This document shows, piece after piece, positions 1 through 12,929 of a stretch of DNA of 64,000 nucleotides. Each line of letters starts with the position of its first letter. Position 1 is the stretch's first letter. The translations under genes were made by a program, and so were the position numbers. Under the pieces are notes generated by a model, which was given only the letters and a program-made list of their open reading frames with translations, made no database searches and had not been told where the DNA came from. This DNA is from Carex sylvatica. Its lineage: Eukaryota > Streptophyta > Magnoliopsida > Poales > Cyperaceae. Location of the stretch: NCBI GenBank assembly GCA_964058845.1, contig CAXKVR010000435.1, positions 1 through 64,000 on the forward strand, written 5' to 3'.

Positions 1-1750
1 ATGATTAAAATAATTTATGTTATTTCATGAGAATAAATGAATTTAGATCTATAAAGGAGGATCATTTGACTTGTTATATATACAATTTTTATCAATAAAA
101 TTGTTAGTAAATATTTAAAATCATTAATCTTAAAAAAAAAATGCATCCACTAATACATGATATATATTTATCAACCTGCAATTATCTTTCCCATACATAT
201 TTTATATTATTACCATTTTGACCAAAATTAAAAAAACTAATGGTTGACACTAAAATACATACATGTAATTTCTTCGCCCAATTGGTTTCTGTTTGTAATT
301 ATCCATTTTCTTTTTAATTACTTCTTTCAAACTACATGTGAGTTTAATTGTGATAAACAGCAAAGCTGTAAAAGGCAACAAAAGGGAGTCTCCAAGCTGT
401 GATCCATCGCCTTTAAACAGTACATGGAATCTGTGCTTATGAATTCTGGTCTTATTTTCGGTGTCCATATGACCGACCATATCTTCTAAAAAATTGGATG
501 CTGATAGCCAGATTAATTGGATCCAACTGCTGAGAAGTATTTATATTGATTCAAAACAAATGGCCATGAAACCATAATAAATGTATAGGCAGCAGGAGTG
601 AGGCTCAGATCAGGAGCAAAGTCAAATTTTTAAATTATAGGGGTCAAACATGAATGGGATCAATCATATAAAAAAATTATACTATAAATGAGATCAATTT
701 ACAGTATTTACAACATTTTATTGTATATTATATAAAAAATTACATATAAATATAAAAAAATAGGAAAAAAAAAAAATAGAGTTAATTGACTCCCATATGT
801 CCTTGCTCCCTCCGCCTCACTCAGGTAATATGCATATGACGATCGACCGTGCTACGAACTTATATTTCTATTTTAAAATTCAAACAATAGATCTGAACTG
901 TTAAACATAATCTCCATATTTTAACTAACATTGTCTCAACAATAATAATATCCTCATTTCTTTGTAAAACAAGTTTCTACTTAGAAACTCACAAAAAAAC
1001 TGTAACCGATCATAATTAATGAAAAAACTAGTACTAGATTCTCATTGATTTTTTTTTTTTAAATCTTATTTCAGAACTTCTAAAGTTGAGATATGACTAA
1101 ATGCTTTGAAAAATAAAATGCTTAATTTTTTTTTTGTGCCAACTTTAAGTCACATATTATACCACTGTCAAATATACGCATTTACTTGACAGTTAGGACC
1201 AGATTGCTAATTAGTCATAGCCCAATTCATTTTCATACATTGCTAAACATGTTACCATTATTAATACGGACCAAACATAGATCTTGGGTATTATATCTTT
1301 GCATTGCGGATTGCGGTAACTGTAATAATTTTTATTATTTTTTAAGATGTATACAAAATTATTATTTCTAAATAGTTCATAATCTTATAAAAAAAAAACA
1401 ATTATACATATCTAAAGAAAAACTAAAAATATCAAAAAAAAATCAAGTATATTTTAATATAGTAATTATATTGAACGGTTTGAATTAATTGTCTGAATTT
1501 TGAAAACTGAGATAATAATGTGAGGAATGATTGGTGCATGAAAATAATTGAACATTTTAACCGTACCCCATGTAGTTATTCGGTTATTGCCGCATAGAAT
1601 CTTATCCGGTTAATAGCTTTTGAACCCGACAATGTGTTTATTTGAAAATCAGAAACACCCAGAACAGAACAGAGGTGGCGTCATTGTGTGAAAGTTGACC
1701 ATTGACCGTGAATCCATGCATAGCGCATAGACACAAGTCACAAGTGCCAC
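1..1750. other. AT-rich intergenic DNA, no gene seen
   Basis: No ORF here resembles a known protein and none has exon-like codon use. The stretch at about 835-1010 resembles one arm of the foldback family seen many times in the window: it has the shared core around a sequence like 'GATCTGAACTGTTAAACATAATCTCC' in degenerate form. The rest is poly-A/T rich sequence without a structure I can name. Confidence 0.5.
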
Positions 1751-1789
1751 CAAAAAGTACCACTTAGTGGCCAGTTTACACAAGTCACA

Positions 1790-2330
1790 GTGCTATTAAG
1801 TACCACTTAAATTAATGGCCAGTTTACAGCAGCATAAATTAAAAAGTACCGCCAAGTTGGAAGGTACAGCAACATTAATTCTAACACGCCATATCGTGCT
1901 GTAACTAATACACTGTGATTTTAATTTTGTGCCGTGTCGTGTTATGACCAAGTGAACAATGATCCGTGTCGTGTCGTGCCGTGTCCAAACGTAACTAGTT
2001 ACATTTTTCACGTTTAACTATTTTTTTCATAATTTAAGTTAATTTTTACAAGATTCACCATTTGATTAAGACCTAACGGTTCTAATTATACGTGACTCGC
2101 GTGATTATGTGTCGTACCGTATCGTGACTAAAATGTCAAGAAGTGATCACAGCATGCGACACGCGAGTTACAACACAAAACAGTAACACGTACCGTACCG
2201 TACCATTCTGTGCCGTGTCGTTCCATATTGTTACCGTACCGTTTCGTAACAGAGCCGGTTCCGCCATGCCATTTTTCCCACACTACCCGTAGGCTTAAAT
2301 TATGAGGCTTTTGATGCAAAAGCTGCCGTG
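1790..2330. repeat. Dispersed repeat rich in CGTGTCGTG, copy 1
   Basis: This block is built around iterated CGTGTCGTG / CGTACCGTACCGT words and contains the core 'TAACGTGACTCGCGTGA'-like phrase. The same ordered phrases recur at about 31535-31970 (AATACRCTGTG, GTCGTGT, TTCACCATNTGAT, ACGTGACTCGCGTGA, CATTCTGT). Two diverged copies of one interspersed family are therefore present. I could not find its ends or assign a class, and small ORFs inside it follow the repeat words rather than a protein. Confidence 0.6.
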
Positions 2331-2349
2331 CAACTGCTACCGTTCTTGT

Positions 2350-3415
2350 CAGAATCACACTGGTGAATTGATTTTCCCTTATTATGGAATTTTTTTTATC
2401 CGTAGTCCGTAGACATTATTAAATTATGGAATTTTTTATTTGTAGAAATTAATAAAATCAGACGTACAAAAATAAAAAGAGTGTATCGTTTTTAACAAAT
2501 ATATAAAAATATGATTTATTAAGTCTGATTCAAATATTATAAATCGGAGTCAATAATTCAGATCAAGGTTCTAAATAGCGATTATAGCACTATAGCTTTT
2601 AATAAGATCCGAAAAAACTATATTACAAGATAACTATTTAGAATCATTATAAAAGAAAAATGGTTAATAGCGTTATAGCTTTTGAGATCTGAAAAGGTAT
2701 AGTGTAGCTATTGCGTAGCTATAGCTAGCTATTTGGAATTCTGATTCAGATCCATGTTGTTTTTTTCTTTTCTTTTAGTTTGGATCCGGACCGTCCGATT
2801 AGAGAAGAATCAAGCTCTGGTCCGCAGATGATTCCAAAAATAATAATATTTGAATCTAGATCATTGAGTCAGATTCATATATTTTGGATCGAACTTAATG
2901 AATCAGGTCTTTCTATATTTGTTTAAAACGAGACACTCTTTCTATTTTCATACGTCTAGATTTAATAATTTCTATGGATAAAAAATTTCCTTTAACTTAT
3001 GGATGCTTATTCTTTGCATTTTTCTTTTCTTTCTGTAAAAAAGTGATTTTAATTAATCACGCAATACATTCATAGAACGTACTATTTTGTACCTACGGTT
3101 AAAAAATAGATAATTAATGAATTCAAATTCAGACATACATAAACGGATAATTAACATATGTTACAAACAAAATACACATATCATTCAAATAAGTATTTAA
3201 AAAAATATTAAAATTAAAATAACAGATTTGATAAAAAAAAATGAATATAAAACACGAGTGTGTTTCAAAAGAAAAATAGAAGTTTAATTGTACAAATAAT
3301 TTTTTTAACAATTTGACAGTGTCTTGTAAACCAGAAACTTTTCACATCTTTGTGTGTGTGTGTATATATATATTTAGTTTGGATTCGAATAATTCAGTAC
3401 TCTATTTCTTAAAAT
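2350..3415. other. Intergenic DNA, no gene seen
   Basis: AT-rich. A short imperfect duplication of a phrase meaning 'tagcgNtatagcttttNNagatc' occurs at about 2575-2720. A GT/TA dinucleotide run sits at 3352-3373. No coding signal was recognised. Confidence 0.5.
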
Positions 3416-3419
3416 ATAT

Positions 3420-3800
3420 GATCGCCCACTATTAAAGATGTGTGATCACAAGTAGTCAGCGTGTAGTTGATGTGATTAGGAAAATGTGCTTACATGCAAA
3501 TGTGATTAGGAAATTCAAACCGTTCAAACCGATTTATAGTATGAGTGATGTGTTTACATGCAAAATTTATATTTTTTTCAAGTTATTTAATACCAAGTGA
3601 AGCAGTCAAAAACGATGCAAAAGAAAATGCATTAAAAATAAATACAAAAAAATATAAATTTTGTATGTAAATGCACAATTAATAGATTAGATCAATTTGA
3701 ACGATTTGAATTTTTTAATTGAAGTTGATTCAATAGATTTTGAAATTAAAATTATATAGATTAAAATGACACTGTTATCGTACTAGTAATATATATTATT
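3420..3800. mobile_element. Degenerate foldback MITE, 'CAAACCGTTCAAACCGAT' family
   Basis: Left and right halves are inverted versions of each other: 'ccgttcaaaccgat', then 'tgtttacatgcaaaatttatattttt' on the left, against the reverse complement near 3655-3715. The same family is better preserved at 26255-26650. No target duplication was resolved. Confidence 0.45.
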
Positions 3801-4735
3801 ATATTGGGCTCGAATAGGATTCAAATCGGCAACATAATAATAAGATTTGTTTGGGCAATTTTTATGAAAATTGTGAGATTTGTCAAAGTTCTTATTTTTT
3901 TCTTGTTGTCTCTTTCCTTGGTAAAGGACCAGAAACCAGAACATCGATTGCATTTTGTCATGTGACTTAAAACTAAAGCTGAAGAATAGATATAGTGCCG
4001 CTGTTTTGAATAGTTATAGTGCTGCTGTTTTGTACCTTAAAAAGTTTCATTAATTTGCACCGGAAACTTGACAGTTGACCACAGGTGACTCATCAATTAC
4101 TCAAGAGCATCTTTAATTCTTAAAGACAAATTAAAATCGACGTGTCGACCTTAATCAGTTCGATTCGCAGTAGATGCAATGAATAGACACGTCACACGTT
4201 GCACGAGCATTATGTTTTAAAGATCCATGTAGGTGTCAATGTGAAGTACGGTCGTTAGAGAAAGCAGAGACATGAATCACTCTTGCTTTGCTTTGCTTTA
4301 GATGGGATGCCATAATTATGAATTACGTACACTCTGAAACGACTTAAAACCCCATGTGCAACTAATGGCTTCTTGGCAGATAGAGCAAGCAATTTCTTTT
4401 CCATCTTGTACTTTTCTAGCTTAAAAGTGCAATAGCATAAAAAAAAAGTAAAGGCATTTTGCTGCTCTTCTGCTGGATCATGCATTGAGTTAACAGGGGT
4501 ATTTTGGTCATTGTGATTTGTGAGCATTGAAATAGCAGGGGTATTATGGTAATTGACTGACTGAGTGAAGTACCATAAAATTTGGATCTGAGAGTTCATC
4601 AAATTCAAATTTAAGTCTGATGAATTTCTTATCCATCTAATCCGTTTTAAGATCTGATTGGCATTGGTTTATGTTGTTTTTCCTTCTTCTCTTTTTCCTT
4701 TAATATATAAATATATATATAGCGGTGGGCTATCA
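3800..4735. other. Intergenic DNA, no gene supported
   Basis: A minus-strand ORF of 117 codons lies at 4255-4608, but it has no recognisable domain and low-complexity flanks, so it is not called. Two similar phrases 'caggggtattttggtcattg' and 'caggggtattatggtaattg' occur about 50 bp apart near 4493 and 4536. Confidence 0.4.
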
Positions 4736-4785
4736 AGCCTATCATATTGGATGATTGGGGAAATATAGTACTGCCAGTCTGCCAG

Positions 4786-4912
4786 AGTGGGAGAATAACC
4801 TATTTTAAATAAAACATTATAGCCCATAAAGGCCCAATTTCTACTAGTGTGCGAGACTGGGAGAATAACCTATAGATAATAAAACATTACAGCCCACAAA
4901 TGGCCCAATTTG
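4786..4912. repeat. Short direct duplication, about 71-bp period
   Basis: The phrase 'tgggagaataacctat' followed by 'aataaaacatta.agccca.aaaggcccaattt' occurs twice in tandem, at about 4788-4840 and 4859-4911. Each copy carries a GGCCCAAT word. No gene follows closely, so a promoter role is not supported. Confidence 0.6.
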
Positions 4913-5144
4913 TCAGATCGTACACAATCTGTACTGGTTGCAATACATGACCCAATTAAGATTAAAGTGCTCTTTTGCAGAGCCTTCTTTTCACCATTTT
5001 TCCTCATCAATCAGGCCCAAAATAACTGAGTTATTTAATTCGTTAGTAAACAGGCCGTAAGTAATTTGGGCTTCGTAAACAAAAAAAGGCTGCGTTTTCT
5101 TTATTTAGGTTCTCATTTGAAACCTATTTAAAAATGAGGAGATT

Positions 5145-5518
5145 TCCATGCCTCATGTTTTTCATACTTCATCATACTTTATATTTTATATCTTTGTTTT
5201 TAAAATTCAAATTGTCGATCTAAACCGCTCAACACGATATGTATGTTAAAATATGTATGGGATGAAATTTTATAATTTTTTAAAAAAATTTACTATTTTT
5301 TAAGATAGATACAAAATTATTGTTTTTGGACCATTAAAAAAACAGTGATTTTCAACTCATCTAAAAAAACAGTAAAAAAATTTCAAAAATAATAAAATTT
5401 CATTCCTAGGCATATTTTAGCATACATATATGTTGAACGGTTCAGATCGATAATTTTGACTTTTAAAACGAAGATATAAAATATGAGGTATGATGAGGTA
5501 TGAAGAGTACGAGACATT
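5145..5518. mobile_element. Foldback MITE (shared long-inverted-repeat family)
   Basis: The two halves are inverted copies: 'cctcat...cttcatcatactttatattttatatcttt' at the left end is matched by 'aagatataaaatatgaggtatgatgagg' at the right end. The arms carry the family core (a CGATCTGAACCGTTCA-like word, then a 'ATTTTTTTACTATTTTT' word). The centre is a short spacer around 5330-5350. Confidence 0.7.
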
Positions 5519-5559
5519 GGAACCCTCCTAAAATATATTATACTCCATTTAGGCTCATG

Positions 5560-5745
5560 CACATTGAACGGAATCCGTATCCTCTTAGGTACTGCAGAGG
5601 ATTATCCTCACTTTACAGTTTGAGATTCGGATCACCATAGGGGGCAATATTATTGGGCTTGGAGATTCGTGGCAAGTTAAAAAGAACGGTTCAGATCTAG
5701 TAATGGTAAAAGATTCACTTATTAGACATTGGAGAAGGAAAATGC
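5560..5745. repeat. Dispersed repeat related to 25465-25640
   Basis: The string around 'agattcgtggcaagttaaaaagaacggt' plus the preceding 'ggcaatattattgggct' recurs at 25570-25620 with few changes. A weaker relative is seen near 38800. Class unknown. Confidence 0.5.
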
Positions 5746-5749
5746 TTTT

Positions 5750-6900
5750 CCTTGGATCAAAAGTATTGTTTGAGCACAATTGTTCAAGGCATTAAATACA
5801 GGGACTGAAAAAATATATATATATTTTTCCATTCATAACTCCGTACCAACATATAATGGCTGCATGTTCGAATATGAATGTTATAACGAATTTTGAAATT
5901 TCGTGGAATAGTGTGCTCGAATATTATTAATTATTCCAATGTACTTGGTAAATTTTAACACGTCCAGTCTGTCGATTTTATCATTCCTTCACATCATTTA
6001 AATTTTTCGAACACTAGATAAATAAATTACTGACAATGACGCCAATTAATTTTTCGAACTTTTTTGCGATCCCTACTTCTAATAGTCTACATCTTAGTTT
6101 TACAGAATTATGTTGTACGCAAATATTATGAAATGTTTGATTACCTGAAGTGAATTATAATAAATTAATAATATATTTAAAACAAAAGGCATAATGTTTG
6201 ACAAATGTCAAATATTTTCTCCTGGGGACCACAGTTGTCAAATATTTTTCTTATGCGAGTAATGTAATTAAATATACAAATGGCCTCCGCTTCAATAGTT
6301 GCATTACAGCACCGATTAATTCGACATTTATATAGCGTATGGCCATGTTTTATTCAAAAAGATAATAGAAGAATATTCTGAGGAATTTATTCCTTTATCG
6401 TCAAAAGCTATTCCATGGTCAAACCTAAAGTAGCCATTGTTGTAAAAATAGGTAACCTAATGGAGCTATAGAATTAAGAAGCGGTTCAAAGTATAATTTC
6501 CTCCTTTATTTAATGATAATTTATTATTATTTCAATCAAGGTTAAATATTTTCATTTAGAAATGTTCAATATTATTAAATTTTATGAGCCTAATGTACAA
6601 CGAATCATTGGTATATGTACTACCCACCCCATTTCACCAAAATAATTTTAATCCTTGGGCAAAAATTAGTCATATTTAAATTCAAAAAAACCTTATTAGA
6701 AATATCTCTTTCCTTCCTTTTGCTATCGCTTCTGTAGTTTTGTAGGTTCATGGGAAGACGAATGTGTTATATATATTGGAAACAAAAAACGCATACTAGA
6801 ACAAAACAAATTTCATACTATTATTTGAAAGGGCAAGGTAGTATTTTTTTTTTTTATATGGTTTAAAATAAGGTGTTTTAATGCAACTATAGTGTTTATT
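5750..6900. other. Intergenic DNA, no gene seen
   Basis: AT-rich sequence with no recognised coding or repeat structure. Confidence 0.5.
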
Positions 6901-6901
6901 T

Positions 6902-7084
6902 CAGTGTTGTAAATAACGGTATGTGTGCGTCGGACATACAAAGTACTGTCAAGCGATTATTTAAAAATAAATGGAAATTATCGGTCATAATTGACAATAA
7001 TCAACCGATTAGTTAAAAAAATCTATGACGGTTTGGTTACTGCCAATGACTAATCAGTCGAAACGGATGTTTTTTGCAACACTG
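6902..7084. mobile_element. Small MITE with CAGTGTTGTAAA / TTGCAACACTG ends
   Basis: The left end CAGTGTTGTAAATAACGG and right end TTTTTTGCAACACTG are inverted copies, which fits hAT-like termini. The interior has repeated 'aatcGgtcg'-type words. Close relatives are seen at 20814-20993 (reverse orientation) and as a partial copy at about 7805-7952. No target duplication was found, so superfamily placement is tentative. Confidence 0.55.
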
Positions 7085-7492
7085 ATTTATATAATATCAT
7101 GAAATATTATGATTTTTTTTTAGGGATCTAAGATATGTCAATATTTTGATTGGATCTAAGATATGTCAACATTGGTTTATATAATTCATTTTTTTCCATC
7201 ATTTTTTTTTGTGGGAATGCAATCAATAGAGCAGCATTGGACAATGGACATTCTTCATATTGACCACAATAATGAAAGAGAAGGAATCAATCGCCTTTTC
7301 TAAAAGAAAACCTAAACCTTAGTATATTTGTCTAGAAGTCATTTGTTAAAAAAAATATTTTGTCAAACAGTTGTATACCATTAGTTTTCATAGCGTGTCA
7401 ATTTTAATAGAATTAAAAGGCTTAGGTGTAGAATTTGTTTTAATGATACATAATTAAATTACAGGGGAAAAGGGAAAACAATACCCTTCTCC

Positions 7493-7779
7493 CCGAAATT
7501 TTTATTAATACCATTTAAAAAAAAAAACCACTGAAATTGGAAAATTTCATATTTATCAGGGCCGCAATGACAAATGGCGACCCCTCTCAAAATTAAAAAT
7601 AAAAACTCAGCATATTACGGTGTTTTTTTTTTTTTTTGAGGGGGCCGCAACGATAAATAGCGGCTCTCAAGAATGAGACCGTCATTTGTCGTTGCAGTCC
7701 TGATAAATATCGAATTCTCCAAAATTTGTGGTTTATTTATTTTTATTTTTGTTGAGAATGATATTAATAAAAATTTCGG
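7493..7779. mobile_element. Mutator-type MITE with 9-bp TSD
   Basis: A 287-bp foldback begins CCGAAATTTTTATTAATACCA and ends with the inverted copy. It is flanked by a perfect 9-bp direct repeat CCCTTCTCC (7484-7492 and 7780-7788), the TSD length of Mutator-type elements. The interior has GC-rich arms with the 'gggccgcaa' word. It shares its CCGAAATTTTTA terminus with the element at 26824-27242. Confidence 0.8.
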
Positions 7780-8204
7780 CCCTTCTCCTCTCCCCCAACG
7801 TATGCGCTCATCAAACAGATAAAATACTGTCAAGTGATTAATCAAAAGTAATTGAAAATAACTTATAAATTAGTTGAAAAAAATGACAGTTTGATCGCCA
7901 CCAGTAACCGACCAATTAATTAACTTAACAGTTATTTTTGACAACACTGCTCATAACAAAAGGAAAGAGAAAGAAAAACGCTTTCATCTTGAGACTTTAA
8001 AAAAAAAAAAGGGTCTATCAATTAAGACCGATTCAATTTCTCCACACATTTTCCAAACAATAGAAAGTATAAAGTAGATTTTACTTAAAATGAAAACCTC
8101 CAAGTGGTTGAGTCTTTTAACCGGTGGATTTGTCCACATCTTGAATTTTGGTATTTGATTGACTTTGGAAGTTTCCTTCCTAATTAAAAAATAATTATGT
8201 ACTT

Positions 8205-8655
8205 TGAATGAGGATACGGTACTATGCATAGCACAGACTTGTCTGTGCTATGGATCAAACTGTCTGTTTTCCAAGTTAAAACATTTGATTTGAACCGTTT
8301 CAATAATTATTTTATTAAAATATTCTTGTAAATCAAATTTTAATTTTTTTAGAAACTTTTTACTATTTTTTACATAAAAAAGTTACTTGATATAAAAAAT
8401 ATAAACCATAAATAATAGTGGTTTTCTATATATCTTAAAATATAATAAAACAAATTTAAAAAATATAAAATTTAGTTGCAAGTGAATTTTTATTTGGAGA
8501 TTATGTTAAACAGAATTAAATCACTATTTAAATTTAAAAAACAACGATATTGATCCACGATACAATACTTAAATTTTAAAAACAGAGATATTGATTCACG
8601 AAACAATACGAATCAATCTACACTACCTTTACCTGAAATATGCACTGATTATTTA
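8205..8655. mobile_element. Foldback MITE (shared family), decayed
   Basis: It starts with 'gaggatacggtactatgcatagcacagac', a terminus nearly the same as the one at 46483, and carries the family core (GAACCGTTTCA, then ACTATTTTTTA words) with inverted counterparts in the right half (8400-8620). The far end is diffuse, so the boundary is approximate. Confidence 0.55.
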
Positions 8656-8846
8656 TGTCATGAGAAGTACTCATTCAAAAAATAAAAAGTAATTATTTTT
8701 CATATATAAAGTGATTATACATGAAACAAAAAATCTGTAGAAAAAATGTTTTCATGTTCCAATGAACAAATTAAAATTTTGGCATGCTGCCAGTCACTGG
8801 CGAATCTAGCATACTGCATGATAAGACAGTTGAATTCTGAAATTTA

Positions 8847-8871
8847 ATATATATATATATATATATATATA
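8847..8871. repeat. (TA)n microsatellite at the left edge of the 4-kb MULE
   Basis: An uninterrupted TA run. A second TA run lies at 12926-12957 on the other side of the element. Insertion into a TA microsatellite would hide the target-site duplication. Confidence 0.85.
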
Positions 8872-8877
8872 GAAAAA

Positions 8878-11800
8878 GAGAGTGTGGCTATGCTCAAATT
8901 GATTTTTTCTGGACTGTGCAAAAATAAAATTTTAAACTGTTTGATTTTTTTTAAATTGCACAGATCAGATTGATCAGATATGAAAATTTTCAAAAAAATT
9001 TGAAATGCCGTGAATCACTTAACTGGACATGTCCAGTAAAGTCCCCTGAGCGCTCTTCCTCTTTCTCTCTCTTTCACGATCGCACCTCCTCCCACTGCTC
9101 TCCTCTCTCGACGCACACCGCACCGCTGCACCTCCATTCAAAACCCTAACCCCACCTCCTCCTGCTCCTCTTGTCTCACGTGCTGTCTTTGCCCTTCTCT
9201 CCGACCGCCTCAGACTCGCTCCTAAACCTAAATCGTGACTCCAGTCACCTCGCGTCCTAGCTCAACTTGTCCAGCTCTCCTCCGAAGATCTGTAAAAGTA
9301 GTATTTTTTGTAAGAACTTGCTGGTTTTTTTTCTAAGTTTTAATTCCTTTGATACAAGAGACTTAATTTATTATTCAATATCTTTTGAAAACTGATAAAA
9401 AATAATCTTAAAATTAAATGGGGCAATTGGAATTGAAAATAGAAAGGGAAATAATTAATACTCAGTTAACATCTAGGTCAATGTATTCTTGTTTAGCATT
9501 GGGGTTTTACATTATTTAGCTACATGAGAAAACTACAGCCCCTAAGTCTTTAGATTGGGAATTAAAATGAATAACAAAGGGGGTTACAATTTTACCAATT
9601 TCTACGTATTAATTTGAGGTTAGTTAATACGATATATAGTCTCAACTAATAATGCTTAAAGCCTCACATGGTGATGGTCTAGAGGAAGCACTTGAGTGTT
9701 GAATTTAGACATATTATATGAAGGGTGTAATTTTAAGAACTGAGAAGTATAAATAATGTGTCTATTGAGCTCTTATGGTGTTTAACTGCATGATCAAGGT
9801 TTTATCATATAAACGGAAGGGTTAATTGAGCCTTATTTGAATATAATTTGAGGTTAGTTAATTTTATGGTCTGAACAACTCGCTTGACTAGAAAAGGCAT
9901 CATTAATGCCTCAAATTGTTGATACCTTTAGCTTTCCTAACAGCAATACTAGTAACGTAATTGTAGGTTGTTTATAACTAGTGTATTGTGCTTGTGCAAG
10001 AGATGTCAAACCCTATTTGTCGGAGATGTTGTGCAAAACTATTGTGACAACCGCACATTCTAACTGGTTTTTTAATTATGTTTTTTTTTCTTTTAAATAA
10101 CATGTAATGTATTAAATGACATGTAATTGTAATGATTTTAGTTAGATGTTGATTAAAATTTGATGTAATTGAATGACATGTAACTGTAATGACTTTAATT
10201 ATGTTTTTCTTTTAAAATTATTTTTGTTAGTTTGCACTATGCTTGAGTTCTCAATTTTACTTTTCTTACTGCATAGCACAAAACTATATTGTGCTATGAG
10301 TTCAATGATTACCTTTGAATTATATTCAAAAAAGTGGAAATTTATGATGTAACATGACTTATTCACCCATAAAATTTTAGATATTTATTCAGGTTTTATG
10401 TCAAAAGGGCAATTTTGTGAGGTGTAAAATAACATGCATTTTTCTGACAGCAGTTTTATTTTTATTTTATGAACTTTGGACTATGATTAGAAATAGTTAA
10501 AAATTCTTATAAATAGAAAACGTTTGGTGGTGGACTCATAAGAGTGTCATCTTATTACTGGTATAAAGGGTTTAACTAAATTCATTTTCCAAACACACTT
10601 TTATATTTATTTTTACTTTGGTGTTGTTTTTGAGGTATCACTATACCAGCAGCCCCTTCGTATTTTCTATGTTTTTGTTCTGGTAGCAGCTCCTTTTTAT
10701 CATCTCTGCATGGTGTGTAATATTTACAAGAGGGTGGTTATACATGAATGGCAATAAATAACATGTAAATATTACAAGAGAGATGACAACCACAACAATA
10801 ATATCATCTTATTACTGTATAAAGGGTTTAACTAAATTGAAAAGAATAGTGTCATCTTATTACTGTGATTGAGTGTAAGTAAAAAAAAAATGTGCATTCG
10901 AAGTTTATAAGTGAACCATCCAGAATAATATGTTATGGTGAATATTAAAGACTACTTTAAGCAAATAGGAATGATATAAATTTAATTCTTGATTACAACA
11001 TAGTATCTTTTCCAAATAATTGTTGGTTACATCATTGGCATCCATCTATGCTCCAGCACCGTCACTGGTACAAGTTTTCCAGTAAAAAATTACAAAACAA
11101 CCCCTAAGAAAATAAAAATAGCAAAAAACAGTCACAAACATAGACAGTTATAGTACCAGCTACACTTGCAGTTTCTTTTTCTCAATTCAAGTAATATGAC
11201 TATATTTTTCTCAATTCAAGTAATCAACAAAGGACACGTATTGAATCAAAAAATCAACAAAAATCAACAAAGTACATAACAGGTTATAAAAAATAACCAC
11301 AACTATATCATATATCATAGAATTGTTCATTTCTATTGTCTATATCATTTAACAGTTAGCACTTTTTTCACAAAAATTGCACAAAAATTGCACCATATAG
11401 GGTATTGCGTCTTTTACAAAATAAACCCTATTGTTTCTTAAAATCACTTAATATTAAATTTTAATGCTATGCCCTCAAAAGAGGTCTTCTTTATCTCCAT
11501 AAACTGCATCAGATTCAGATCCACTTTGATCTTCGCCTTGCACATCATCTTCATCATCTTCACTCATAAATTCATATTCATCTTCACTCGCATCTTGTAT
11601 GGAGATGGGTTCTCTTCTTTTACGCTTGTTATCTTGTATGGAAATTATCTCTTCTCCTTTACTTGCCTTTTCATCCTCTTCTTTCTACAATGAGAAAAAT
11701 AAGATAATAGTATCATGTCAACAATCACAAATGAGAACATAAAACTCCTTGATACGAAAAGCCTTTGCACTCGCAACCAGCCTTTGCATTGGCTAGATCG

Positions 11801-12922
11801 ATACGTACCATGTGATTTGGTTTGAACCAACCGTACTTGTTGGATTTCAATATTGCCGGACGTACCTCATAGAGTTTTTCTCTCTCGACCTCACGAACTC
11901 GAAGTGCAATAGTTTTCGTTATTTTGCCCTTTAAAAATTGTAAGCATGTTTTTCACTAGAAAACTCCATCCCTACATGAGGCTTGATACTTTCCTCTCAT
12001 TTTCCATCTATTACCATATCTTTTATTTCATCTACATTCAAATCATCCATTTATCTAAAAAAAAATATAATAGTTATAAATTAGATTAAAAAAAACACTA
12101 CAATTTGAATTGTTATCTACATTTACTAAAAAATTTAAGTCATATCACATAGAGATCAGCACTACAATTTAATTGTTATCTACTCAACTGAAAATTGACT
12201 CTAGAGAAAAACCTAGAAAAGTTGAATAAATAAAAATCTGTACAATATGGCTTTTATTTCTCACTAATTGAAAGAAAAATATTCTAATTTTATTCTGTAA
12301 AACATGAACAAATAGAAAATGGGCCTATGGTGCTTCACTGCTTTGGAGAGATTATAAAATGACATACCTCCTAGCCTAAGAATTTAAAATGATGACGTTG
12401 TAATGTCATTTACAACGCTTGCAAGATTCAGGTCAATTGATGTCAATAATTACAATAAGCTCACATCATACCTCTTCTACTCAGGATCAAGGTACAACTT
12501 TTCTGAGAGATAACTTATTCCTGAGAGAGAAATTATTTTGGTGGGATTTTAGATTTTGGTGCGATTTCAAGGTGCGGTCTGATGTGGTCGGAGAGAAGGG
12601 CGATCATGAGAGAAGAGCGAGAGGAGGGCAGCGGTGCGGTGAGAGGAGAAGAGGCTCGTTAGGGTTTTGAAGTAGCGGTACGATACGCGTCGAGATAGGA
12701 TAGGAGTGAGAGGAGGGCGATAAGGAGAGAAATTTGCATCGCGAGAGAGAGAGTGCGTAGGGGGCTTTACTGGACATGTCCAGTTAAGTGATTCACAGCA
12801 TTTCAAATTTTTCTGAAAATTTTCAGATCTGATCAATCTGATCTGCGCGAATTTTAAAGAAATCGAACGGTTTAAAAGTTTATTCTTCAACAGCCCAGAA
12901 AAAATCGATTTGAGTATAGCCA

Positions 12923-12929
<7 letters not shown>
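8878..12929. mobile_element. Mutator-like element, about 4 kb, with about 390-bp terminal inverted repeats and FAR1-type gene relic
   Basis: The left arm (about 8880-9265) and right arm (about 12545-12930) are long imperfect inverted repeats. They share, in order, AGAGTGKGGCTATRCTCAAAT, TTTTTTCTGG, CACTTAACTGGACATGTCC, a CT-rich tract, CTCTCGACGC, AAAACCCTAAC, and TTCTCTCCGACC. Each arm ends in a TA microsatellite. Long GC-richer arms with an AAACCCTAA box near the inner edge are usual for MULE TIRs, which carry promoters. The interior includes a minus-strand FAR1-like relic (11475-12050) and a duplicated 'tcatcttattactg.ataaagggtttaactaaatt' segment (10545-10600, 10805-10840). No intact transposase core remains, so the element is non-autonomous. 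Confidence 0.8.
11475..12050 (-). pseudogene. FAR1/FRS-type (MULE transposase-derived) gene relic
   Basis: Read on the minus strand from an ATG at 12050, the peptide starts MDDLNVDEIKDMV, has one stop, then reads KPHVGMEFSSEKHAYNFY, which matches the start of the FAR1 DNA-binding domain. It then changes frame. The next block (11725-11920) reads ...KLYEVRPAILKSN and ends in CECKGFSYQGVLCSHL, a SWIM zinc finger (CxC...CxH) as found near the C-terminus of FAR1 proteins. A spliced exon after TTGTAG (11694 down to 11475) encodes an acidic 72-residue tail ending EDLF-stop. The roughly 500-residue transposase core that should lie between the two domains is absent. FAR1 proteins derive from Mutator-type transposases, so this is probably the element's own decayed, internally deleted gene. 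It could instead be a captured host FRS fragment. Confidence 0.75.

Noticed and set aside
4255..4608. 117-codon minus-strand ORF
   Set aside because: No recognisable domain, no splice context, and the frame crosses a short repeat phrase. ORFs of this length are expected by chance.
11469..11693. Plus-strand ORF rich in Phe/Ile
   Set aside because: It is the antisense of the acidic tail of the FAR1 relic.
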